Source: Streptococcus penaeicida (GTDB lineage: Bacteria; Bacillota; Bacilli; Lactobacillales; Streptococcaceae). Taken from it: a stretch of 64,000 bases of DNA. Position numbers and translations under genes: made by a program. The notes under the pieces are model-generated. The model ran no database searches and was not told where the DNA came from. It was given only the letters and a program-made list of their open reading frames with translations. The stretch is taken from assembly GCF_002887775.1 (NCBI RefSeq), contig NZ_LOCM01000030.1, positions 62,001 to 126,000 on the forward strand, read 5' to 3'. Shown here one piece after another: positions 54,182 to 64,000 of this stretch (positions are counted from its first letter, which is position 1; every line of letters begins with the position of its first letter).

Positions 54182-55492
54182 ATGGGAAATTCATTTTTAG
54201 ACAAAATGACAACAGTCTTGGGAGGCTTTGCCAACTGGGTAAACTCTCTAAGATATATCATTGTAATTAAGAATGCTTTTGCAGCCTTGATTCCAGTAAT
54301 CATCACTGGTGCTTTTGGTACCTTGTTCTCAGCCATGGTTTTCAATGCTGAAACTGGTTTAGCAAGATTTGAACCTTTACGTTTTTTAGCAGATTTACAA
54401 CCAATTTCTTCAGGGATTTCATATGTTACCTTAAGTTTCTTAACCATCTACGTTGTTTTCTTAATAGGTATTGAATTGTCAAAACTGAATAACCAAAACA
54501 ATGTTTTTGCAGGTATTGTAGCTGTTATGAGCTACCTATCTGTTAACCCAACTATTTTTGAATTTATCACTGAAGATCAAAAATCAGTAATGGTTTCAAA
54601 TGCTTTGGCAAAACAATACACTGATACTAAAGGTCTCTTCTTAGGGATGATTGTAGCTGTTTTAGCAATTGAATTATACAGCTGGTTAAACCGTCAAGAT
54701 AAATTACAAATTAAAATGCCTGACACTGTACCACCAAGTGTTGCTAAGAGCTTCTCAGCTTTATTCCCAACTGTCATTACTGTTTCAGTTATTGCGACTG
54801 GTGGATTCATTATTAAAGCCCTCACAGGTCTTTATGCTTACGATATTATCTATAACATTGTTCAAAAACCTTTAGAAGGTGTTGTTCAAGGCTTACCAGG
54901 TATCTTATTACTTGTCTTTGTAGCTCAAGTCTTCTGGGTAATCGGTATCCACGGTAACCAAATGGTTAAACCAATCCGCGAACCATTATTACTTGCTGCA
55001 ATTGCCGTTAATACTGAAGCTTTCCAAGCTGGTAAAGAACTTCCAAATATCATCACTATGCCTTTCTGGGATATGTATATGAGTATGGGTGGTTCAGGTG
55101 TGACTATTGGTCTTTTAGTATCAATCTTCTTAGTTGGTAAACGTGATGACATGAAAGAAATCACTAAACTTTCAATTGGACCAAGTATCTTCAATATTAA
55201 CGAACCAGTAATCTTTGGTATGCCAATCATGCTTAACCCAATCTTAGCTATTCCATTTATCATCACTCCGTTAGTTACTGGTACAATTGGTTACTTTGCA
55301 ACTGCAATGGGATTTGCGGCTAAAGCTGTCGTAATGGTTCCATGGCCAACACCACCATTAATCAATGGTTATCTTGCAACTGCAGGTAACTGGGGAGCTG
55401 TAGCAACTCAAGCAATCTGTATTGTAGTTTCAATTCTTATCTACCTACCATTTGTTAAAATTGCAAACAGAGAACAACTTGTAAAAGACTAA
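54182..55492 (+). CDS. PTS lactose/cellobiose-family EIIC permease
   Basis: 436 residues with about ten membrane segments. The family motifs FWVIGIHGNQ and NINEPVIFGMPIMLNP mark the sugar site. It transports a beta-glucoside and phosphorylates it through EIIB. The codon bias is the strongest in the operon. RBS AGGAG. Confidence 0.95.
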   Translation: MGNSFLDKMTTVLGGFANWVNSLRYIIVIKNAFAALIPVIITGAFGTLFSAMVFNAETGLARFEPLRFLADLQPISSGISYVTLSFLTIYVVFLIGIELSKLNNQNNVFAGIVAVMSYLSVNPTIFEFITEDQKSVMVSNALAKQYTDTKGLFLGMIVAVLAIELYSWLNRQDKLQIKMPDTVPPSVAKSFSALFPTVITVSVIATGGFIIKALTGLYAYDIIYNIVQKPLEGVVQGLPGILLLVFVAQVFWVIGIHGNQMVKPIREPLLLAAIAVNTEAFQAGKELPNIITMPFWDMYMSMGGSGVTIGLLVSIFLVGKRDDMKEITKLSIGPSIFNINEPVIFGMPIMLNPILAIPFIITPLVTGTIGYFATAMGFAAKAVVMVPWPTPPLINGYLATAGNWGAVATQAICIVVSILIYLPFVKIANREQLVKD

Positions 55493-55502
55493 TTATTTAA
55501 TT

Positions 55503-56911
55503 ATGAAAATAAAGATTCCAGAAAATTTCATTCTGGGAGCTGCCACTTCGGCATGGCAAACAGAGGGTTGGATTGGAAAAAAACCTGGTCAAGATTCTTT
55601 CTTAGACAAATGGTTCCAAGAAGAGCCCTTTGTTTGGCATCAGGGGCAGGGCCCAAAAGAAGCCACCAATTTTATGGAAATGTATCAGGACGATTTAGAC
55701 TTAATGTCGCAAATTGGTATTAGTCATTATCGGACGTCCATTAATTGGTCTCGTTTCTTTGTCGACTATGAAAATCTCATCGTTGATGAAGATTATGCCA
55801 GTCATATTGATGCTCTTATCGATGGCTTGTTAGCAATCGGAGTTCAACCGATTATCTGTTTGGAACATTATGAAGTTCCTTATCAGTTAATGGAAAAATA
55901 CGATGCCTGGTCTAGCAAAAAAGTTGTTGATTTATTTGCTCAATATGCTCAAATTGTTTTTCAGCGATATGGTGATCGAGTTCAGCAATGGGTAACCTTT
56001 AATGAACCAATTGTCAGTCAAACCCGCTGCTATCTTGATGCTATTCGATGGCCACATGAAAGAAACTCGAAAAAATGGATGCTTTGGAACTATCATAAGG
56101 TCTTAGCCACAGCAAAAGTTGTTAAGATTTTCCATGAGGGCGGCTATTCAGGACGGATTGGTTGTATTATTAATCCAGAAATGGTTTATCCTAGGTCGAG
56201 TTCTCCAGAAGACCTTGATGCGGCTAGAAGGTATGATTTATTTTATAATCGAGTCTTCTTAGACCTATGATTAAAGGGTCTTATCCAGAAGAATTGATTG
56301 AGCTTTGCAAGGAAAATGATATTTATTTTGATCCGACGGAAGAAGAGCTTGCTCTAATCTCCACAAATAGGCTTGATTTTGTTGGTTTAAATCAATATTA
56401 TCCAAAGCGTGTGAAATCACAACGATTTGCTTGGAGAGAAGGTGAACCCTTCCATCCAGAAAAATACTATGAGGATTTTCAGTTACCTGGTCGCCAGATG
56501 AATCAATCACGCGGTTGGGAAATTTATCCTCAAATTATGTATGACTTATCACTTTATATGAATCGTAACTATCCTGATATTCCTTGGTTTATTGCTGAAA
56601 ATGGCATGGGTCAGGAAAATGAGGAAAATTTCAAAGATCAGTCAGGTATGATTGATGACCAGTACCGCATTGACTACATTAGTCAACATCTTTACCATCT
56701 TCTTCGAGGGGTTGAAGAAGGTTCTAAATGTGAGGGCTATATGCTCTGGGCCTTTACTGACTGTGTCTCACCGATGAATGCTTTTAAAAATCGATATGGT
56801 TTGGTTTCGATTGATCTTGAAAATGATAAGAAAAGAAGTTTAAAAAAATCAGCTTACTGGTTTAAATCAGTAATTGAAAATCAGTCATTTGAGTTAGAGA
56901 ACAAAATGTGA
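55503..56911 (+). pseudogene. GH1 family (6-phospho-)beta-glucosidase, frameshifted
   Basis: Restored length is about 469 residues. The acid/base glutamate is in WVTFNEPIVS and the nucleophile in FIAENGMGQ, so both catalytic residues are intact. The C-terminal S-x5-K-x2-Y region (VSPMNAFKNRYG) is like that binding the 6-phosphate in GH1 enzymes. The frame breaks at the CC 56264-56265: one C restores FLDPMIKGSYPEEL. It directly follows EIIC (10 bases). A terminator lies between this gene and the next. Confidence 0.88.
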
Positions 56912-56967
56912 AGGATTTTGATTGACTGTTAGCCAGTCAGATGAAAAAGCTGACCAGTCAAATAGTA

Positions 56968-57009
56968 ATCAAATTGCGCACATCCTGTTGGGCGCAATTT
57001 GATTTTTTA
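56968..57009 (+). terminator. Intercistronic terminator or attenuator in the PTS operon
   Basis: A 12-bp perfect stem (56968-56979 with 57092-like position 56992-57003) followed by six Ts, only about 20 bases before the 6PGDH start. Overlapping repeats of TTGACTG/CAGTCAA at about 56922-56961 could form a competing structure. Confidence 0.75.
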
Positions 57010-57026
57010 AAAGGAAAGAGGATTAT

Positions 57027-59361
<2,335 letters not shown>

Positions 59362-59373
59362 AAAGAGCACGCT

Positions 59374-60800
59374 ATGCATTACATTTTGGGCATTGATATT
59401 GGGACAACAGCTACAAAAGGAATTCTCTACCAAAGCAATGGTCAGGCAATTTCTGCCACAGTCGAGCAAATCAGCTGATCAGAGGTTCAGAAGGGCATGC
59501 CGAGCAAGATCCTGAAGCTATTTACCAAGGCTTGGTTGAACTCATTCAGGAAGTCAGTCAGGGTCTGAAAGAAGAAGATAAGATTGATGCGGTGGCTTTT
59601 TCATGCCAGATGCATTCATTAATTCTTTTAGACCAAGCTTATTCCCTTCTAACGCCTTCTATAACCTGGGCTGATACTCGGGCAAAAGCCTTTGCGAAAG
59701 TCATTAAGGACTCAGAAGTGGGACAGCGATTTATGGCCACTTCTGGGACGCCTATCCATCCAATGAGTTGGTTGGCTAAGTTGAGCTATTTTCAAAAAGA
59801 AGAACCACAAGTGATGTCGCAAACAGCCCATTTGATGGGGATTAAGGACTATCTTTTTTATCGACTCTTTGCCGTCAATGCCATAGACATTTCTTCTGCA
59901 ACGGGGACTGGTTTGATTAATCTGCAGCAAGGAACCTGGGATCAGGATATTCTTGACTATTTGGATATTTCGCAGTCCTTACTGCCAGAAATCAAGGATT
60001 CCCTGAACTACCTTGAGGGAGTACCAGAAGTTTTCCAAGGCTTAAATGGTTTGACAGGAGAGACCCGTTTCCTTTTTGGTGCGGGCGATGGTCCTATGGC
60101 AAATCTGGGAATTGGAAAGATGGCTGACAAGGCTGCCGTTATTACTATTGGAACCTCATCAGCTGTTCGTCTTTTATCTCAAGAGTTGCAAGTGGAAGAA
60201 AGTGGTAGTCTCTTTACCTACGCTGTTAAAAAGGGCCTTTGGGTCATTGGTGGACCAAGTAATTCAGGTGGTAATATTCTGGAATGGCTACATAAGACCT
60301 TTTATCAAGGACAGGCTCTGGAGACCATTTTTCAAGATATCCAAGCAACACCAATCGGTGCAGACAAGCTTTGCTTCCTACCCTACCTTGGTGGTGAAAG
60401 AGCACCCCTATGGGATTCTGAAATCAGAGGTTCTTTCCATAATCTATCCTTTACCCATCAGAAAGCCCACTTTGCGCGTGCTTGTATGGAGGGACTCTTT
60501 TATAACATCCGCATGATTTTGGAAAGTATCGAAGAACACTACCCTGTGGACACACTCTATGTCAGTGGCGGTCTCTTCCAAACGCAATTATTTATTGAAC
60601 TCTTAGCAGATATTACTGGTAAAACCATTATCCAATCAGATGAGAAAGAAGTGGGGTGCCGAGCTGCTTTCTTTCTCTCAAAAGAGGCCCTAGGACAAAG
60701 TTATATAAGCCAAAGTCGCGACCAAGAATACCATCCAAATGCTGAAAACCATCAGCTTTATACAGAAGCCTATGAAGAGAATTTTAAGGTTTTGATTTAA
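59374..60800 (+). pseudogene. gntK: FGGY-family gluconokinase, frameshifted
   Basis: Restored length is about 475 residues. The N-terminal ATP motif YILGIDIGTTATKGIL is cut off by a stop at about 59478; one A in the run 59468-59470 restores VEQNQLIRGSEGHAEQDPE. The rest shows gluconokinase-type FGGY features: MHSLILLD, ITWADTRAKAFA, MGIKDYLFYRLF, ITIGTSSAVR, LGGERAPLWD and VSGGLFQTQ. It phosphorylates gluconate to 6-phosphogluconate, feeding the dehydrogenase upstream. Xylulokinase is the main alternative, but GHAEQDPE and the context favour gluconate. Confidence 0.82.
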
Positions 60801-60831
60801 AAAAGAAACATCCTCATCAGGATGTTTCTTT
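60799..60831. terminator. Bidirectional terminator
   Basis: AAAGAAACATCCT, CATC loop, AGGATGTTTCTTT, shared by the PTS operon and the minus-strand FAD gene whose stop lies inside the hairpin. Confidence 0.9.
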
Positions 60832-62273
60832 ACTTTTATGGAAAATGGCTCGCTCCGCCATTTTTTGGATTTTGATGGTGGAGTTGTTTTGGTAAATCGT
60901 TCCATTGATGAGAGCTCCGTGTGCGTAGAGGTTTTCTAGGACGCCATAGCGAGTTGAAATGACTTGTGAGGTCTCTGGCAGAATGGACAGGCCGCCAAAG
61001 GAATCAAGTTGGCAAAGCCCGTCAGCAATTAGTTCTTGCAGGAGTGGGGTGGCATTCTTTAGTGACTTGTCTGACAGGTGATAGCCGGTAGCGTTGATGA
61101 CAACGTCCATGTTTAGGTCTTGCTCGTCTTGTCTTTTGAGAACAAACTGGCCATTTTGCGCTTGGATGCTTTCAATGGCGTCAATGATTGTTAGTCTTCC
61201 TTCTTTGGCAGCGGCTATGAGGACCCGCGCTGATTCTTCAGGCATGGGATTGCGTAAGTTGAGGATGGACTTGCCATAGATTTGCTGAAAAGCTCTGCGA
61301 TCCTCACTTGTCATCAGTGGCCACAAGTCTGTAAAGAGGTCGGCGACTCGGCTAGCCAGCTGTTGCAAAGAAAAGAGCTGCGCTGGGTTAGCCAGTGATA
61401 GCTCAAGCCCCTTGAGGCCGTCTGCCAAGAATTGCTTTTGGGTCTCTTCCCAATCAGTAAAGCCCAGTGCTGTAAGTTCTGAAGAGAATAAGGTTTCAAA
61501 AGTTTTTAATGTAAAGGATGGCTTGTCCTGGTTTAAGATTGAAGCCAAGTTCTGGTCGGTCAGATACTGCCAGCTGATTGGGTCACCCTCGATGATTCTG
61601 CCGTTGGTAGATGGTTGCTACGGGAGAAAGCTGCTATCGAAGCGGAGCTCTCTGATAGTAAAAATTTGATGACATCCACTGCCGCCAAACCTGTACCGAT
61701 GACTGCTATCTCTGGCTTGTCCCATTTTCCCAAAAAACGTAAATCATCTAAGGGATAAGGATCGGCAATGTAGTTGGCGTGACCCTGCAAGGCGAAGGGG
61801 TCAAGAACCGGCAACTGACCACAGGCAAGGTGGACCTCATCAAAATCAGACGGAAATGGCTGGCCTTGGGTAAGAAGCTGCCATTTTTGATTTTCAGGAA
61901 GGTAGATTATCCGGTCAACCCGTTGCTCAAGACGTTGAACCGGCAACTTAGTCATTAGCTCCAGGCCTCTTTGGGACATATAGTGACCATAAAGGGCGCG
62001 TGAGACATAAGGGTGCGAAGTGTCCTGATTATTGTCGCGCATCCACTGGACAAAGTCCCCCATCTGACGGTAATCAAAGGAGATATCATGGATGGGAGAA
62101 TTAATCAGTGCTGAGGCATGGTCCTCCTGAAAGGGTAGTCCTCGGCCAAAATGCAGAGCATCATCAAAACAGTAAATTTCTAATTTAGCCAATTCCTCAT
62201 CAGGAAGTTGGGAGAAGGCCAACAGTACCGCTAATCCACTAACTCCCATACCAACAACAGCAATTTTTTCCAC
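60817..62273 (-). pseudogene. FAD/NAD(P)-binding protein (NAD_binding_9/HpyO-like), frameshifted
   Basis: Restored length is about 485 residues from a GTG at 62271-62273, which has AAAGGGGG seven bases ahead. The N-terminal dinucleotide fold is EKIAVVGMGVSGLAVLLAF, followed by NSPIHDIS and a second Rossmann motif EIAVIGTGLAAVDV. The frame breaks at the CC 61601-61602 (GG on the coding strand): one more base restores LPTGRIIEGDPISWQYL. The C-terminal half has VVINATGYHLSD. The family is flavin-dependent with no settled role. Confidence 0.82.
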
Positions 62274-62416
62274 AAAAGAACCCCCTTTTAATGCTAAATA
62301 ATATGATAGCACAAAAGAGGGGGATAACAAGTGGTTAAAAAGAGTTTGTTTATCAAGAGCAACTATTTTTGATGGGTTTCCAGTCTGTGTTTTTGCAGAA
62401 AACTAAAGTGGGAGTG

Positions 62417-62875
62417 TTAGCCTAAGTGTTTTTTTAAAAGTCGCATCTTACGCCCAAACCTGTCGATAACGTCATATTGAAAGTGGTAACCACATTTTTC
62501 GTAAAGTCCGGTGTGAGCAGTGACAATGTAGAGTTTAGAAAAACCTTGTTTTAGTGCAAGATCTTCCAGTAAGGAAATGATTTTTAAACTGTAACCTTTT
62601 CCCCGTGAGGCTGGTGCGACATAAATTGTCGATAAAAAAGGCCCAAGAGGATAATCATCTTTGTTTAAGATATCCTGATCTAACAAGGCTCCCAAAGCGA
62701 TCAATTTTTGATTTTCATCGGTAACGAGAATAATCCGGTCACTTGTAGCTAAGTTCTTTTCCTTGTAACGCGTTGCTAGAAATTGCCCAGCTTTCCAATC
62801 AATTTCCTGAATGAGAGCAATCCGTTTTTCTGAATCCGGATGATTTGCTTTTAGATAAAAAATCGTTTCTGTCAT
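62417..62875 (-). CDS. GNAT family N-acetyltransferase
   Basis: 152 residues with the GNAT acetyl-CoA motif VAPASRGKGYSLKIISLLEDLA and the later YIVTAHTGLYEKCGYHF. The substrate is unknown. It is preceded on the minus strand by the isochorismatase-like gene with a 9-base gap and probably co-transcribed with it. The RBS is weak (AGGTTAG). Confidence 0.85.
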   Translation of the reverse strand: MTETIFYLKANHPDSEKRIALIQEIDWKAGQFLATRYKEKNLATSDRIILVTDENQKLIALGALLDQDILNKDDYPLGPFLSTIYVAPASRGKGYSLKIISLLEDLALKQGFSKLYIVTAHTGLYEKCGYHFQYDVIDRFGRKMRLLKKHLG

Positions 62876-62884
62876 TTCACTAAC

Positions 62885-63460
62885 CTATTTTTCAATTAAC
62901 TGTAAGAAATCTTTGGTTGTTAGAGCTTGTCCCATAAGGGGGAAGAGGTTTTTGATTGGAAAGTAATGTAATTCTTCAGTCGTGGCACCCATGGCATCGG
63001 TGATAAAGTACTGATTATAAGCATATTGATAGCCATCACGTGCTGTCGAATCAACAGCAGCATGCGTAGAAATACCACATATAACAAGGTTTTCAATACC
63101 ACGCCGTCGGAGTTGAAGATCTAAATCTGTACCAAAGAATCCGCTAAAACCTCTTTTATCCACAATGTAATCAGATTCAGTCACTTGAAAGCTTTCAGGA
63201 AATTGTGAGAAGCGAGAATTCATATCGTCACCGGGGAGTTGAACCATTGCATTACTTGGGTGCAACTTATCCTTGCCATCTTGAAATTTTACCCGGATAA
63301 AAGCAATAAAGGCATCTTCTTGACGAAAGCGATCGATTAGAAGTTTAGCATTCTGGGTAATTTCTTCTGATGGATATGGCAGTGTTGGCATTTCAAGAAT
63401 ACCTAATTGCAAATCGATCAGTAAAAGTGCTGTTTTAGCTAGAAAATGATTGTGACTCAT
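62885..63460 (-). CDS. Isochorismatase-like hydrolase without the usual catalytic cysteine
   Basis: 191 residues of the isochorismatase/cysteine hydrolase fold. The catalytic Asp is in TALLLIDLQLGILEM, and a lysine is in YIVDKRGFSGFFGT. The segment that normally carries the nucleophile (G-x-x-T-x-x-C-V) reads GISTHAAVDSTARDG, with Ala where Cys is expected. Either the protein uses other chemistry, as true isochorismatases do, or it is a binding protein. It lies 18 bases downstream of the LOG-family gene. Confidence 0.82.
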   Translation of the reverse strand: MSHNHFLAKTALLLIDLQLGILEMPTLPYPSEEITQNAKLLIDRFRQEDAFIAFIRVKFQDGKDKLHPSNAMVQLPGDDMNSRFSQFPESFQVTESDYIVDKRGFSGFFGTDLDLQLRRRGIENLVICGISTHAAVDSTARDGYQYAYNQYFITDAMGATTEELHYFPIKNLFPLMGQALTTKDFLQLIEK

Positions 63461-63478
63461 GAAATGATACCTTTCTAC

Positions 63479-64000
63479 TTATTGATATTTTCGCACACTT
63501 GGCGCTTGATAATGAAGAATAAAGCTTTCGATTTCGGAAATGTCATCTGAGAACAGAATATTATCGCGATCCTGCTGGCTTAAAAAGCCTTCAGTCACCA
63601 TCTGATCAAATTGTTGTCTTAAATGGTCAAAATAGTTGTTGATGTTAAAAAGAATACAGGGGTTATCATTTTGACCGATGCGTGACCAGGAAATAACTTC
63701 AGAAATTTCTTCTAGCGTTCCAGGGCCACCTGGTAGTGCGATGAAGGCATCCCCGAGTGCCATCATTTTGGCTTTTCGTTTTGGCATGTCGTCAACGATA
63801 ATCAGTTGGGAGAGACCTGCATGGGCAATTTCCCTTTCTTCTAAGAAAGTCGGCATGACACCGATTGTCTGACCACCTTGGGCGATGATTGTATCAGCTA
63901 TGACACCCATTAGTCCAACTTTACCACCGCCATATACGAGATCGTGCTTATTTTGGGCCATCCAAAGGCCTAATTCACTGGTTTTTTCTCTGTAGATTGG
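63479..64000 (-). CDS. LOG family protein (cytokinin riboside 5'-monophosphate phosphoribohydrolase-like), 5'-partial
   Basis: The reading frame is open to the right edge, so the N-terminus is outside the window; an internal ATG at 63959-63961 is not the true start, since the preceding codons give the family sequence IYREKTSELGLWM. Family motifs are VYGGGKVGLMG and PGGPGTLEEISEV. Bacterial LOG proteins hydrolyse nucleoside 5'-monophosphates to base and ribose 5-phosphate. It heads the operon with the isochorismatase-like and GNAT genes. Confidence 0.88.
   Translation of the reverse strand, partial: PIYREKTSELGLWMAQNKHDLVYGGGKVGLMGVIADTIIAQGGQTIGVMPTFLEEREIAHAGLSQLIIVDDMPKRKAKMMALGDAFIALPGGPGTLEEISEVISWSRIGQNDNPCILFNINNYFDHLRQQFDQMVTEGFLSQQDRDNILFSDDISEIESFILHYQAPSVRKYQ

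Overview
The window (about 38-39% GC, strong AGGAGG ribosome binding sites, extended -10 promoters, lactose/cellobiose-type PTS, streptococcal-type GshF and PurA) looks like chromosome of a pyogenic-group Streptococcus. I cannot fix the species; the gene mix fits the uberis/parauberis/iniae/porcinus neighbourhood. No rRNA, tRNA, CRISPR array, prophage or intact insertion sequence was seen.

Layout. 1-4.6 kb: start of gshF, a two-gene RloA/RloB (AbiL-like) phage-defence candidate, and a telA/xpaC-like pair. 4.6-6.7 kb: purA behind two PurBoxes, and a DUF2200 gene. 6.7-14.6 kb: a second pyruvate-formate-lyase-type locus (activase, DeoR and SorC regulators, glycyl radical enzyme, fructose-6-phosphate-aldolase-like protein), with a CcpA-controlled gene for three fused RidA domains where related streptococci, as I recall, carry PTS genes. 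14.6-21.5 kb: an operon of SMR transporter, Ugp-like ABC importer, PHP phosphoesterase, HAD phosphatase and ABC ATPase. 21.6-25.7 kb: a lipoprotein and a TetR-controlled ABC-2 exporter. 25.7-27.9 kb: a secreted alkaline phosphatase preceded by a probable small RNA. 27.9-31.5 kb: heme-efflux/sensor operon hrtBA-hssRS with an HssR box. 31.5-37.3 kb: housekeeping and redox genes. 37.5-48.1 kb: two further two-component systems, a secreted helical protein, an S66 peptidase, an ECF sigma/anti-sigma pair, a CPBP protease and an ABC-2 exporter. 48.2-51.2 kb: a disrupted EamA transporter and a DUF2975/HTH/DUF4153-like operon. 51.5-60.8 kb: a PRD regulator and an operon of PTS, two GH1 enzymes, 6-phosphogluconate dehydrogenase and gluconokinase. 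60.8-64 kb: FAD/NAD protein, GNAT, isochorismatase-like and LOG-family genes.

How the parts fit. Three promoters (14685-14738, 25744-25797, 26021-26074) share one design: four hexamer slots 11 bp apart, slots 1, 2 and 4 resembling TTTACA, with the last slot starting exactly 15 bp before the -10 start. They precede the Ugp/PHP/HAD operon, a CU-rich sRNA candidate and the alkaline phosphatase, suggesting one phosphate-starvation regulon. The PTS/GH1/gluconokinase/6PGDH set looks like a route for a beta-glucosyl-gluconate (aldobionate) sugar. The PFL-type locus carries a 21-bp-spaced operator at both of its divergent/convergent transcription units.

Quality warning. About fifteen genes are broken by small deletions, nearly always one base missing from a short run of one nucleotide, while the flanking frames encode intact conserved protein. 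Either the assembly under-calls homopolymers or many non-essential genes have decayed very recently. I annotate them over the restored span, mostly as pseudogene, and give the break point.
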